A DNA stretch of 64,000 nucleotides from Microbacteriaceae bacterium (GCA_025463545.1 JAODAR010000005.1:62001-126000), one strand, 5' to 3'; counted from the first letter of the stretch, positions 17,188 through 25,479 are shown. Numbers and translations are program-made. The notes: generated by a model not told the origin, from the letters alone.

Positions 17188-18621
17188 TTGCTTAAGGCAG
17201 TGAGCATCCGAACGCCACGGAATACCCCGAAGGAGGTCGCCCTGTCTGAGACGCATATCGCCGGCCCCATCGGCGCGCTGCTCGGCGATCGTTTCCGGAT
17301 TGACCGCTTGATCGGCAACGGAGGCATGGCGTCTGTGTACCAAGCGACGGATGTCGCGCTCGGGCGTACCGTCGCCGTCAAGCTGTTCCGTCTCGACAAC
17401 GCCGACACCGCCGAACCGGAACGCCAAAGCAGCGAAGTCACCGTGCTGGCGAGTCTCAACCACTTCGCACTGGTCACCCTGTTCGACGCCGGCACCGCCG
17501 TGATCGACGGCGTGCAGCGCACCTTCATCGTGATGGAGTTCGTCGACGGAACCGACCTCCGAGCTCGACTTTCGGCTGGACCGCTTCCGCCTGTGGAGGT
17601 CGCCGAGCTCGGCGCGGACATGGCCGAAGCCCTCCACTATGTACACGCGCGTGGGATCATCCATCGCGATATCAAGCCGGCGAACGTCCTGCTGACCGCG
17701 TCGGCATTCCCCGGGCGCGTCTCGCACGCCAAACTGGCCGATTTCGGCATCGCCCGCCTCCTGGACAGCACCCGGCTCACCGCGACCGGGGCGCTGATCG
17801 GAACGGCGACCTATCTCAGCCCGGAGCAAGCCCTGGGCGCCCCCATCGGGCCGCCGAGCGATGTCTATTCCCTCGGCCTGGTGCTGCTCGAGTCCCTCAC
17901 CGGCGAGCGCGCCTTCCCCGGCACCGCGGTCGAGTCGGCGATGGCCCGACTCCAGCGCCAACCCCTCATACCCGAGTCGCTCGGGACGGAATGGAACGCC
18001 GTGCTCAGCGGCATGACGGCCCGGGAGCCGGCGGCGCGCCTGCTGCCGGAAGACGCAGCTCGGGCGCTCCGCCGCATTTTCGAAGCCGAGTCCACGTTGC
18101 GGGCAACGGATATCGCTCGGCGCGGTTCCGGAGACGCCAGTGCGGTCACCGCCGAGACCCAGTTGCTGGAAGCGACCGCCGCCACCCAGCGCTACGCGAC
18201 ACACGAACCGACCGCTGCCACCCAGCGCTACGCGACACACGAACCGACCGCCGCCACCCAGCGCTTGGCGCCGGATGAACGGGACGCCACACAGCGACTC
18301 GATCGTGCCGGCACGACTGGTCCCACCTCGGTGCTCGCCGCAGCGAAGCGCCCGCCCTGGGGCGGGGTCTCCACGAAACGCCCAACGCAAGCCGACGTGC
18401 AGCACACCGCCCCGGCATCCGCTCACAGCCCCCGGGACCCGGGACGCGGCCGTCGTAACCTGATCTCCGCCGCGGTTGCGGCGGTCGTGGTTGTGGTCAC
18501 CATTGCCATCGTTTTTGCCCTGCGGCCAGCGGAACCGTCGAACCCGCCGCCGAGCTACCCGGCCGTCCAGGGCACTCTCGGTGACCATCTGCGACAGCTG
18601 CAGGAAAGCGTGACGCCATGA
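17188..18621 (+). CDS. membrane Ser/Thr protein kinase
   Basis: Up to 477 residues. The kinase domain is complete: glycine loop IGNGGMASVY, ATP-anchoring Lys in VAVKLF, catalytic loop IIHRDIKPANVLL, DFG and the SPEQ activation-segment end. A Thr-rich linker contains a 36-bp tandem repeat (TAATQRYATHEP, 2.4 copies, 18181-18265), and a single transmembrane helix near the C-terminus (AAVAAVVVVVTIAIVFAL) is followed by only about 30 outside residues, with no PASTA domains. The start is uncertain: the longest frame opens at TTG 17188 and GTG 17200 is possible, but the only strong Shine-Dalgarno (AAGGAGG, 17230-17236) points to CTG 17242. Its stop overlaps the lipoprotein start (ATGA). Confidence 0.9.
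   Translation: MLKAVSIRTPRNTPKEVALSETHIAGPIGALLGDRFRIDRLIGNGGMASVYQATDVALGRTVAVKLFRLDNADTAEPERQSSEVTVLASLNHFALVTLFDAGTAVIDGVQRTFIVMEFVDGTDLRARLSAGPLPPVEVAELGADMAEALHYVHARGIIHRDIKPANVLLTASAFPGRVSHAKLADFGIARLLDSTRLTATGALIGTATYLSPEQALGAPIGPPSDVYSLGLVLLESLTGERAFPGTAVESAMARLQRQPLIPESLGTEWNAVLSGMTAREPAARLLPEDAARALRRIFEAESTLRATDIARRGSGDASAVTAETQLLEATAATQRYATHEPTAATQRYATHEPTAATQRLAPDERDATQRLDRAGTTGPTSVLAAAKRPPWGGVSTKRPTQADVQHTAPASAHSPRDPGRGRRNLISAAVAAVVVVVTIAIVFALRPAEPSNPPPSYPAVQGTLGDHLRQLQESVTP
18181..18265 (+). repeat. 36-bp in-frame tandem repeat (2.4 copies)
   Basis: Units at 18181-18216 and 18217-18252 differ by one base, and a third begins at 18253. They encode Thr-rich TAATQRYATHEP repeats between the kinase domain and the membrane helix, a plausible autophosphorylation linker. 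Confidence 0.75.
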
Positions 18622-19097
18622 ACAGAACCAGGTTGACGTCGCGGGCGTGGGCCGTCGCGGCCGGCTTAGTCTTCGCCCTCGTCACACTCACCGGTTGCTC
18701 CAACGCGCCCGCCGACCTGCAGGGCTCGACAGCGGCCCGACTCCAAACCGGCGTGCTCGACGTGTCGACCAAGGCAGCGGGAGGCGACTACGCCGCAGCC
18801 CAGGCAGCCCTGAACGCCCTGCAGGGTGACCTCCTGACGGCCACCGCCGCCGGAACCGTCGCTGCCCCGCGGGCGGCAGAAATCCAGTCGGCGATCAACC
18901 TGGTCGCATCCGACCTGTCCGCAGCCGTCGAAGCGAGTAAGCCCACTCCAACGCCGGCCCCCACGGTGACGGTTGAAGCTCCTCCACCCGCCGATACGGG
19001 GAACACCGGGAACGAGAACGCGGGGAACGGCAAGGACAAGTACAAGGACGAGGACAAGGACGACCAGGGGAAGTGCATGAAGAAGGACGACTGCTAA
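18618..19097 (+). CDS. secreted lipoprotein coupled to kinase gene
   Basis: 159 residues. A lipoprotein signal peptide ends in the lipobox LTGC (Cys27), giving a lipid-anchored extracytoplasmic protein. The mature part has an Ala-rich helical domain (about 35-110; ADLQGSTAARLQTGVLDVSTKA) followed by a Pro/Thr linker and a charged Lys/Asp tail with two Cys (KCMKKDDC). No known family is recognised. Its ATG lies inside the kinase stop (ATGA), so it is translated with the kinase and may be its extracytoplasmic partner or sensor, since that kinase has almost no outside domain. This functional link is inference from coupling. Confidence 0.85.
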   Translation: MNRTRLTSRAWAVAAGLVFALVTLTGCSNAPADLQGSTAARLQTGVLDVSTKAAGGDYAAAQAALNALQGDLLTATAAGTVAAPRAAEIQSAINLVASDLSAAVEASKPTPTPAPTVTVEAPPPADTGNTGNENAGNGKDKYKDEDKDDQGKCMKKDDC

Positions 19098-19109
19098 CGG
19101 AGGCAGCTC

Positions 19110-20039
19110 ATGGCACACCATCTCGTGGTCGGCGCGGGCCTGATCGGGCGCCTGGTGGCGGAACGACTGGCGCTGCGCGGCGACACGGTCACCATCGCGA
19201 CCCGCTCGGCCACCCCGGTCGCCGGCGCCACTCCCCTGGTGCTTGACGCGGCGGATCCGGGTGCGTTCAGCCGCGCGGCCGATGCTGCGGCGACGATCTT
19301 CCTGTGCACGAACCCGCCTTACACCGAGTGGGCCGCGCAGTGGCCGCCGATATTCGCCGCAGCGATTGCCGCGGCCGCCAGTTCGGGTGCCGGGCTTGTG
19401 GTCATGGGCAATCTCTACCCCTACGGTTCGCCCACCGGACCGATGACCGAACACACTCGGGAGGCGACGACGGAGAAGAAGGGGCTGATTCGGAAGGCCG
19501 GCTGGGAAGCTGTGCGAGCCGCGCACGACCGCGGCGATATTCGTGGCGTCGAGGTGCGAGCGAGCGACTATTTCGGTCCGGGCGCCACCGGGACGGCGCA
19601 CCTCGGCGAGTCGTTCTTCCGGGCGGTGCTGGCCTCGAAGACCGCGCACGTGGTGGGAAAGCCCGAGCTGCTGCACAGCTGGAGCTACCTGCCTGACATT
19701 GCGACGACCCTCATCGCGGCCGCCGACTTCACCGGCGACTGGGGACGCGTGTGGCACGTTCCGAGCAGCGCGCGCACCCGTGAGGCGATCGTCGACGAGC
19801 TCAATGCCCAGTTCGGTACCCGCGGCAAAGTCACCGGATACCCGCAGTGGCTCATGCGCGCTCTCGGCACGGTGAACCCGATGATGCACGAGGTCTGGGC
19901 GTCGAGTTACCAGTTCATGGTGCCGTTCGTCATCGACTCAGCCGAGACCGAAGAGGTGCTCGGCGTCTCCGCGACGCGGTGGACTGAAGCCCTGTTCGCG
20001 ACGGCGGAGAGCTACCGCACTGACCGGCGCGGCGCCTGA
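19110..20039 (+). CDS. NAD(P)-binding epimerase/dehydratase-like protein
   Basis: 309 residues with an N-terminal Rossmann fold (HHLVVGAGLIGRLVAERLALRGD). Strand-helix repeats continue through VVMGNLYPYG and VEVRASDYFGPGATG, the latter typical of extended/atypical short-chain dehydrogenases acting on nucleotide sugars or related substrates. A classical YxxxK pair is not obvious at the expected place, so it may be a NmrA-like or non-catalytic member. The substrate is unknown. GGAGG lies 7 nt upstream of ATG 19110, and the gene starts 12 bp after the lipoprotein stop, so it may share the kinase-lipoprotein transcript. Confidence 0.85.
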   Translation: MAHHLVVGAGLIGRLVAERLALRGDTVTIATRSATPVAGATPLVLDAADPGAFSRAADAAATIFLCTNPPYTEWAAQWPPIFAAAIAAAASSGAGLVVMGNLYPYGSPTGPMTEHTREATTEKKGLIRKAGWEAVRAAHDRGDIRGVEVRASDYFGPGATGTAHLGESFFRAVLASKTAHVVGKPELLHSWSYLPDIATTLIAAADFTGDWGRVWHVPSSARTREAIVDELNAQFGTRGKVTGYPQWLMRALGTVNPMMHEVWASSYQFMVPFVIDSAETEEVLGVSATRWTEALFATAESYRTDRRGA

Positions 20040-20079
20040 CGCCCACCCGCTTGTCCGCGTGGGGGTGGAACGGGTCAGG
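20035..20079. terminator. hairpin between convergent epimerase and dxr genes
   Basis: CCTGAC (20035-20040) pairs with GTCAGG (20074-20079), and inside them CCACCC pairs with GGGTGG. The element overlaps both stop codons and could terminate in both directions; there is no U-tract. Confidence 0.35.
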
Positions 20080-21157
20080 TGGCGGCGATGAGCTTGTCGG
20101 CCGCGGCGCGGGCGCGCTTCTCTGCGGCGGCGAGGGACTCCCGGGTGAGCGGGCCGTCCTGCTCGTGTGCCTCGACCACGCGCTGTACCGTGTCGACGAT
20201 CGCCAGGAACGGAATCCGCCCGGCGTGGAACGCCGCGACGGCCTGCTCGTTGGCGGCGTTGAACACTGCCGGGTAGGTGCCGCCGGCACGGCCGACCTGC
20301 TTGGCGAGCGAGACCGCGGGGAACGCCACCTCATCCAGCGGTTCGAAGGTCCAGCTGTGCGGGGTGGTCCAGTCGATCGGGGCGCCGACCGAGCCGACCC
20401 GGTTCGGCCAGTCGAGGCCGAGTGAGATCGGGAGCCGCATGTCCGGCGGGGACGCCTGCGCGATCGTGGAACCGTCGATGAACTCCACCATCGAGTGCAC
20501 GAGCGACTGCGGGTGCACAACCACGTCGATGCGGTCGTACTCCACGTCGAAGAGGAGGTGCGCTTCGATCACCTCCAGGCCCTTGTTCACCAGGGTCGCC
20601 GAGTTCGTGGTGACCACCAGTCCCATGTCCCAGGTGGGGTGGGCGAGCGCTTCGCCGGGCGTGACATCCGCCAGTTGGTCGCGGCTGCGGCCGCGAAACG
20701 GGCCACCGGATGCCGTCAGCACCAGCCGGCGTACCTCCTGCGCGGTTCCGGACCGCAGAGCCTGCGCGATGGCGGAGTGTTCAGAGTCGACGGGCACGAT
20801 CTGGCCGGGCGCCGCGATCGACTTCACCAGGTCGCCGCCGACGATCAGGGATTCCTTGTTCGCCAGCGCGAGGGTGCGCCCCGCTTCCAGGGCCGCGAGC
20901 GTCGGACCGAGGCCGACCGACCCGGTGATGCCGTTCAGCACGACGTCGGCGTCGACATCCCGCACCAGCTGCTCCGCCTCAACCTCGCCGAGTGCGGTGT
21001 GCTCGACCTGGAAGTCCGCGGCCTGTTCGTCGAGCAGGTCGCGGTTGCGTCCCGCGGAAAGCCCGACCACCTCGAACCGGGTCGGATGCGCCTTGATGAC
21101 GTCCAGCGCCTGAGTCCCGATCGAGCCGGTTGATCCGAGGATGATTACTCTCTGCAC
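20075..21157 (-). CDS. dxr: 1-deoxy-D-xylulose-5-phosphate reductoisomerase
   Basis: 360 residues. Dxr makes MEP from DXP with NADPH, the committed step of the MEP isoprenoid pathway. The NADPH site is at the N-terminus ([16 protein letters not shown]), with [12 protein letters not shown] near 120, [12 protein letters not shown] near 145 carrying metal-binding acidic residues, and [16 protein letters not shown] in the flexible-loop region. ATG 21157 starts directly at the Rossmann strand. Together with ispG (10272-11432) it shows that this organism uses the MEP route. It is divergent from plsC. Confidence 0.95.
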   Translation of the reverse strand: MQRVIILGSTGSIGTQALDVIKAHPTRFEVVGLSAGRNRDLLDEQAADFQVEHTALGEVEAEQLVRDVDADVVLNGITGSVGLGPTLAALEAGRTLALANKESLIVGGDLVKSIAAPGQIVPVDSEHSAIAQALRSGTAQEVRRLVLTASGGPFRGRSRDQLADVTPGEALAHPTWDMGLVVTTNSATLVNKGLEVIEAHLLFDVEYDRIDVVVHPQSLVHSMVEFIDGSTIAQASPPDMRLPISLGLDWPNRVGSVGAPIDWTTPHSWTFEPLDEVAFPAVSLAKQVGRAGGTYPAVFNAANEQAVAAFHAGRIPFLAIVDTVQRVVEAHEQDGPLTRESLAAAEKRARAAADKLIAAT

Positions 21158-21257
21158 GCTCCCATGCTAGGCGCAGGGCTCGGCCCCAGTCGTTCGCTGA
21201 CGGTCGCTTGTGTGCCGCCACGCGTCGTCCATGCCGTCGCGCGTATATGCCCGGGGG

Positions 21258-21263
21258 TAATGT
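21258..21263 (+). promoter_or_regulatory. -10 box TAATGT for leaderless plsC
   Basis: TAATGT lies 6 nt upstream of GTG 21270 with no ribosome binding site between. Confidence 0.4.
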
Positions 21264-21269
21264 CAACCT

Positions 21270-22049
21270 GTGACAGGTACCGCCGACGACGACGAACGAG
21301 CCAACGACGCCAACCCTCAGAGCGCAAAGCGCCCGGGCTTCGTCTACTTCCTCGGCTACGGCATCATGGCCCCGATCGCCCGTTTCGTCTTCCGCCCGAC
21401 GATCACCGGCCGGAAGAACATTCCGAAGACCGGCCCCGTCATCCTGGCCAGCAACCACCTGTCATTCATCGACAGCCTGGTGATCCCGCTGACCGCACCA
21501 CGGCGGGTGCAATTTCTCGCCAAGAACACGTACTTCACCGGCACGGGCCTGAAGGGTTGGATCTCCCGCAACTTCTTCACCTCGATCGGAGCCGTCGGAG
21601 TAGAGCGCGGCGCCGGGCAGGCTGCGCAGGACGCGCTCGACGCCGGCCGGCGCATCCTCGAATCGGACAATGCTTTCGCCATCTACCCCGAGGGCACCCG
21701 CTCACTCGATGGTCGGCTCTACAAAGGCCGCACCGGTGTTGCCTGGCTCGCCCTCACGACCGGCGCGGTGGTCGTGCCGGTTGGGCTCATCGGCACCCAG
21801 GAGATCCAGCCGGTCGGCGCGAAGGTTCCACGGATTCGGAAGATCTCGGTGAAATTCGGCGAGCCCATCGACGTCAGCAGGCACGGCAGCGCCGATTCCG
21901 GCCGGGCGCGGCGGCAGGCGACCGACGAAATCATGGCGGCGATTCATACCCTCACCGGCCAGGAACTCGCCGGAAGCTACAACGAATCACCACCCGCGGG
22001 CGCACTGCACAAGATCGCCGACAGGGTCTTCCCGCGCGAGCGCCGCTGA
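21270..22049 (+). CDS. 1-acyl-glycerol-3-phosphate acyltransferase family protein
   Basis: 259 residues. The acyltransferase motifs are intact: NHLSFID (HX4D catalytic pair, about residue 62), GVERG in block II (about 110) and YPEGTRS in block III (about 135), then VPVGLIGT in block IV. Enzymes of this PlsC family acylate lysophosphatidic acid to phosphatidic acid at the membrane. The N-terminal 20 residues are polar and Asp-rich. GTG 21270 follows a -10 box. It could equally act on another lyso-lipid. The next gene (gabT) lies 67 bp downstream with its own ribosome binding site. Confidence 0.9.
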   Translation: MTGTADDDERANDANPQSAKRPGFVYFLGYGIMAPIARFVFRPTITGRKNIPKTGPVILASNHLSFIDSLVIPLTAPRRVQFLAKNTYFTGTGLKGWISRNFFTSIGAVGVERGAGQAAQDALDAGRRILESDNAFAIYPEGTRSLDGRLYKGRTGVAWLALTTGAVVVPVGLIGTQEIQPVGAKVPRIRKISVKFGEPIDVSRHGSADSGRARRQATDEIMAAIHTLTGQELAGSYNESPPAGALHKIADRVFPRERR

Positions 22050-22116
22050 GTCACCGAGGCAACGGATGCCGCCGGCCTGTCACAAGGTGCAAATGCAGGC
22101 AACGTAGGCTGGAGGC

Positions 22117-23457
22117 ATGACCCGCGAGTTCTCAGTCCCCCAGCAGCGCAAAATCGTCACCGACCTCCCCGGCCCCAAGTCGGTGGCACTCCAGGAGCGG
22201 CGCGTCCGTTCTGTGTCCCGCGGCGCGGGAACCCTCGCGAACATCTACATGGAGCAGGGCTCGGGAGCGATCCTCGTAGACGTCGACGGCAACCACCTGA
22301 TCGACCTCGGCTGTGGCATCGGCGTGACCACGATCGGTCACGCGCACCCCGAGGTCGCCGCCGCCGCCGCGGCCCAGGCCGCGAAACTGACGCACACCCT
22401 GTTCACCGTCACCCCGTACGAGAACTACGTGCGGGTGGCCGAGAAGCTCGCCGAGATCACCCCCGGCGACTTCGAGAAGCACTCGATCCTGGTCAACTCC
22501 GGCGCCGAAGCGGTGGAGAACGCAGTCAAGATCGCCCGCAAGTACACCGGACGCCGGGCCATCGTGAGCCTCGACCACGCCTTCCATGGCCGCACCAACC
22601 TCACCATGGGAATGACGTACCGCCCCTGGCCCGAGCGCGCCGGCATGGGCCCGGTTCCGGCCGAGCTGTACAGCGTTCCGATCAGCTATCCGTTCCGTGA
22701 CGGCCTCTCCGGTGAGGAAGCCGCCGAGAAGACCATCGACTACATCCAGACCCACATCGGGGCCACCGAAGTGGCCGCGTTCTTCGTCGAACCGATCCAG
22801 GGCGACGGCGGCATCATCATCCCCGCCCCCGGCTACTTCAAACGCCTGAGCGAATTTTGCGCTGAGAACGGCATCGTCTTCGTCGCAGACGAGATCCAGG
22901 CGGGGATCGCCCGCACCGGCACGTGGTACTCGATCGAGCACCACGGTGTCGTTCCCGACCTCGTCACCACCGCCAAGGGCATCGCCGGCGGCTTCCCGCT
23001 CGCCGCCGTCACCGGGCGCGCTGAAATCATGGATGCCGTGCAGCCGGGCGGTATCGGCGGAACCTTTGGCGGAAACCCGGTCTCCACCGCGGCAGCGCTG
23101 GCGGTGTTCGACATCATCGAGAAGGAAAACCTCCTCGAAGAGGCCCAGCGGGTTGAAAAGGCACTCTGGGCGCGTATTGGCGACTGGGCTGAGCGTTTCC
23201 CCATCGTCGGCGAAGTGCGCGGCAAGGGCGCCATGTTCGGCGTGGAGCTGGTGCACCCCGGCACCAAGAAGCCCTTCCCCGAAGCACTCACCGCCATCCT
23301 CAAGCACGCCACTACGCACGGCGTCATCGTGCTGGACGCCGGCAGCTGGGACTCGGTGCTGCGGATCATGCCGTCGGTGATCATCTCGGAGGAGCTGATC
23401 GACGACGCCGCATCCGTCATCGAGGAGGCACTGGCCGAACTCTCCGCAGCGGTGTGA
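22117..23457 (+). CDS. gabT: 4-aminobutyrate--2-oxoglutarate transaminase, paralogue 1
   Basis: 446 residues, class III PLP aminotransferase. VNSGAEAVENAVKIARKYTGR binds the cofactor phosphate, VADEIQAG carries the PLP-pyridine Asp, and TTAKGIAGGFPLAAVTGR contains the Schiff-base Lys, with GGTFGGNPV later. The overall sequence is characteristic of actinobacterial GabT, which converts GABA to succinate semialdehyde. CTGGAGG lies upstream of ATG 22117. A second, closely related gene lies at 25571-26968. No succinate-semialdehyde dehydrogenase gene is in the window. Confidence 0.92.
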   Translation: MTREFSVPQQRKIVTDLPGPKSVALQERRVRSVSRGAGTLANIYMEQGSGAILVDVDGNHLIDLGCGIGVTTIGHAHPEVAAAAAAQAAKLTHTLFTVTPYENYVRVAEKLAEITPGDFEKHSILVNSGAEAVENAVKIARKYTGRRAIVSLDHAFHGRTNLTMGMTYRPWPERAGMGPVPAELYSVPISYPFRDGLSGEEAAEKTIDYIQTHIGATEVAAFFVEPIQGDGGIIIPAPGYFKRLSEFCAENGIVFVADEIQAGIARTGTWYSIEHHGVVPDLVTTAKGIAGGFPLAAVTGRAEIMDAVQPGGIGGTFGGNPVSTAAALAVFDIIEKENLLEEAQRVEKALWARIGDWAERFPIVGEVRGKGAMFGVELVHPGTKKPFPEALTAILKHATTHGVIVLDAGSWDSVLRIMPSVIISEELIDDAASVIEEALAELSAAV

Positions 23458-23488
23458 AGCTGGGGCGGACAGTTGGCCTCGGCCCACT

Positions 23489-23607
23489 TGTTGAGCCCGC
23501 TCAGTCGTTAGGCCTGCTCGGCCGTTAGGCCTGCTCGGCCGTTGAGCTTGCTCAGCCGTTAGGCCTGCTCGGCCGTTGAGCTTGGTCAGCCGTTAGGCCT
23601 GCTTGGC
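23489..23607. repeat. 7 x 17-bp tandem repeat reaching into a stop codon
   Basis: Seven contiguous 17-bp units begin at 23489, 23506, 23523, 23540, 23557, 23574 and 23591. Two unit types alternate in the second half: CGTTAGGCCTGCTCGGC and CGTTGAGCTTGCTCAGC. The last unit contains the stop and final codons of the minus-strand CGNR gene (stop at 23593). Confidence 0.85.
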
Positions 23608-24066
23608 GCGGAAGCTGCGCGCCTTCTGCCGGTTGCCGCAGATCTCCATGCTGCACCACGCCCGTGACCCGTTGCGGGACCGGTCGTAATAGGCGTACCG
23701 GCACGTTTCCGCGTTGCACAGCTTCACGCGCTTGATCCGGCCCTGGATGCTGAGCACCACTGTCGCGGCAAGCGCCGCTTCGGCGACCGTGTCGCTGGTG
23801 AGGCTGACCCCCTCCCCCTCACACGACGGATGCAGTGTGACGCTGGGCAGCTCCGGCGTACCGCCGGCCACCAGCGAACGCAGGGCGTCGCGGGTGTGGC
23901 GGGCCTCGTCCGGGTTGCCCGGCGCCAGACTGTGTGCGGCCGCCCACTCAGCCAAACCGGTGTCGGTGGCCAGCACGTCGGTCCCGTCCTCGATGTCGAT
24001 CGTGTTCAAGAAGTCGACGAGCAGCTTTTCCTGGACGTTTTTCGGTTCATTACTGCCATCCGTCAT
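23593..24066 (-). CDS. CGNR zinc-finger protein, probable regulator
   Basis: 157 residues. The N-terminal ABATE-type domain (LLVDFLNTIDIEDGTDVL, about 15-100) is followed by the CGNR zinc finger: CNAETCRYAYYDRSRNGSRAWC and MEICGNRQKARSFR at the C-terminus. CGNR proteins are regarded as stress-linked transcription regulators. ATG 24066 is chosen over two upstream ATGs because a perfect TACAAT -10 box lies exactly 7 nt upstream, giving a leaderless mRNA. That 7-nt spacer is the palindrome GGTAACC, and related half-sites occur further upstream, suggesting autoregulation. The last codons lie in a 17-bp tandem repeat. Confidence 0.9.
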   Translation of the reverse strand: MTDGSNEPKNVQEKLLVDFLNTIDIEDGTDVLATDTGLAEWAAAHSLAPGNPDEARHTRDALRSLVAGGTPELPSVTLHPSCEGEGVSLTSDTVAEAALAATVVLSIQGRIKRVKLCNAETCRYAYYDRSRNGSRAWCSMEICGNRQKARSFRAKQA

Positions 24067-24132
24067 GGTAACCATTGTACGCATTTTGCAGGTTAGCTAC
24101 GCTGTAACCCGTAAAACAATTACACCGGTTAC
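24067..24132. promoter_or_regulatory. CGNR promoter with four GTAACC-like half-sites
   Basis: Minus-strand -10 box TACAAT (24074-24079) is flanked by GGTAACC (24067-24073), GGTTAGC (24091-24097), GTAACC (24104-24109) and GGTTAC (24127-24132). The stretch is visibly more A+T-rich than its surroundings. Spaced half-sites around the promoter suggest binding by a dimeric regulator, possibly the CGNR protein itself. Confidence 0.45.
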
Positions 24133-24166
24133 TAAATGATCGGTTCGCTGACAGTGGAGTGCAATC

Positions 24167-24469
24167 ATGAACCACCTGGCATTCTTTGCTCTCGCAATCA
24201 CCGACCTGCGTGAGCGTGAAGCCGAACGGGAGATCGAACTGCGTAGAAAGCGCGTCGGCGACGACGACGCTCCAACGCGGATCCGCGATCGCGCGTGGGC
24301 CGCGGCGATCCACCGGTGGGTGACGGCCGAGCGCGAGACCGCCCTGGCGCCGTCCGCCGGGCGACCGTCGACGACGAGAACGGATGCGACGCCGTCAGCG
24401 CAAGCGGGTTCGGCAGGCGCCGGTGCGGCAGGCGCCGGTGCGGCAACCCTCGGCTGCGCGTCGGCCTGA
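24167..24469 (+). CDS. small hypothetical protein
   Basis: 100 residues, family not recognised. The N-terminus is hydrophobic for only about 13 residues (MNHLAFFALAITD), followed by a charged helical part rich in Arg/Glu (LREREAEREIELRRKR) and a Trp-containing segment (RAWAAAIHRWVTAERE). The last 35 residues are low-complexity Ala/Gly/Thr. GGAG lies about 9 nt upstream of ATG 24167. It is divergent from the CGNR gene and shares its promoter region, so the two may be co-regulated. Reality of the gene is likely but not certain. Confidence 0.55.
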   Translation: MNHLAFFALAITDLREREAEREIELRRKRVGDDDAPTRIRDRAWAAAIHRWVTAERETALAPSAGRPSTTRTDATPSAQAGSAGAGAAGAGAATLGCASA

Positions 24470-24538
24470 CAGGCAACGTGCTTCCAGCATCGCCCGTGCG
24501 CTGGTATGGAAATCGATGCCGACGTTGTTTAACGGGGC

Positions 24539-24964
24539 ATGAGCAGAGTTTTTGAAGAATTCGAGGACGATTCCGGCGCCACGATCCGCTACCGCAGGCA
24601 CTCCAATGGCCACGGTTTGGTTTCGCCCAACGCGCAGGTTGACGCAAGCGCGTTCATCGATTCGAGTGCGTACGTCGAGTCTGGCGCACGGGTGGGGCGG
24701 CGAGCATGGATCGGCCCCGGCAGCTGGATCGGTCACGACGTGGCCGTCTCCGCCGACGTCTTCATCGGTGCCGACGTTCACGTCGGTGACGACACCAGGA
24801 TCGGCCGCTGGGCCCGGCTCGGGAGCCATGTGAGAGTTGGTGCCAACTCGCAGATCGGCCAGGGCGCGACGGTGGCTGCTGACGATCATTTGCGCGCCAA
24901 CACGGTCATCCGCGGCGTGCGGGCTCCGCGAGCAACCGGCGAGGGCTACGCCCGGGCGGCCTGA
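24539..24964 (+). CDS. hexapeptide-repeat (left-handed beta-helix) protein
   Basis: 141 residues, of which about 30-125 are hexapeptide repeats with the [LIV]G-x4 pattern (VDASAFIDSSAYVESGARVG, then WIGPGSWIGHDV, FIGADVHVGDDTRIG, SQIGQGATV). This predicts a small left-handed parallel beta-helix. No acyltransferase loop or catalytic His is evident, so it may be a structural or non-enzymatic member. ATG 24539 is used; a weak GGGG precedes it. Its last 19 bp overlap the 3' end of the convergent OsmC gene. Confidence 0.75.
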   Translation: MSRVFEEFEDDSGATIRYRRHSNGHGLVSPNAQVDASAFIDSSAYVESGARVGRRAWIGPGSWIGHDVAVSADVFIGADVHVGDDTRIGRWARLGSHVRVGANSQIGQGATVAADDHLRANTVIRGVRAPRATGEGYARAA

Positions 24965-25479
24965 TCCAACGGACTCAGGTCTGCGGTCCCGGACGCAACG
25001 GCGACGGCGCCAGCCACGACGGTCGTCGCTTCGTGTGCGACCGGGAAGTTCACTGACGAAGCGATGAAGCACTGGCGGGCCGCTTCGGCGTGCAACGATT
25101 CGGCGAGTTCACGCTGGGTCGCGTCGGCGATCGTCACGCGTGGACGGAGGGTGACTGACGTGAAGTGGCCGCCGCCGTCATCCGTTTGCTGCATTGTGCC
25201 GACCGCGGCATCCGTGTAACCGACGACGACCACGCCGTGCCGGGTTGCCGCGTGGAGGTACGACAGCATGTGGCACTGGCTGAGCGCTGTGAGCAACAAC
25301 TCCTCCGGGTTCCAACGTTCGGCATTGCCGTGGAACGTGGGATCGGCCGACCCGTCGATCGGTGTCTTGCCCGGTGCCTGGGCCACATGTTCCCGGCCGT
25401 AGGCACGGTAATGGCTGGTACCCGTGCCACGATTTCCGGTCCAGGTCACCCGCACTTCGTAATCGTGCGCAGTTTTCAT
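24946..25479 (-). CDS. OsmC family peroxide-reducing protein
   Basis: 177 residues. OsmC/Ohr proteins are dimeric thiol peroxidases for organic hydroperoxides. The two redox Cys positions are visible: ALSQCHMLSYLHAA near residue 62 and AARQCFIASSVNFPV near 135, with Glu in PEELLLTALS. The sequence is closer to the general OsmC/YhfA branch than to Ohr. ATG 25479 begins MKTAHDYEVRVTWTGN; a much longer upstream frame is ignored because it runs antisense through the next gene. It is convergent with the hexapeptide gene and divergent from gabT paralogue 2. Confidence 0.88.
   Translation of the reverse strand: MKTAHDYEVRVTWTGNRGTGTSHYRAYGREHVAQAPGKTPIDGSADPTFHGNAERWNPEELLLTALSQCHMLSYLHAATRHGVVVVGYTDAAVGTMQQTDDGGGHFTSVTLRPRVTIADATQRELAESLHAEAARQCFIASSVNFPVAHEATTVVAGAVAVASGTADLSPLDQAARA

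Noticed and set aside
18618..19097. Lipoprotein considered as a chance frame after the kinase
   Set aside because: A clear signal peptide with lipobox, ATGA coupling and consistent GC-rich third positions support a real gene, so it was kept as a feature and the chance-frame idea dropped.
23489..23607. CRISPR-like appearance of the 17-bp array (also 11467-11549)
   Set aside because: Units are contiguous without unique spacers, and no cas genes are present, so these are plain tandem repeats.
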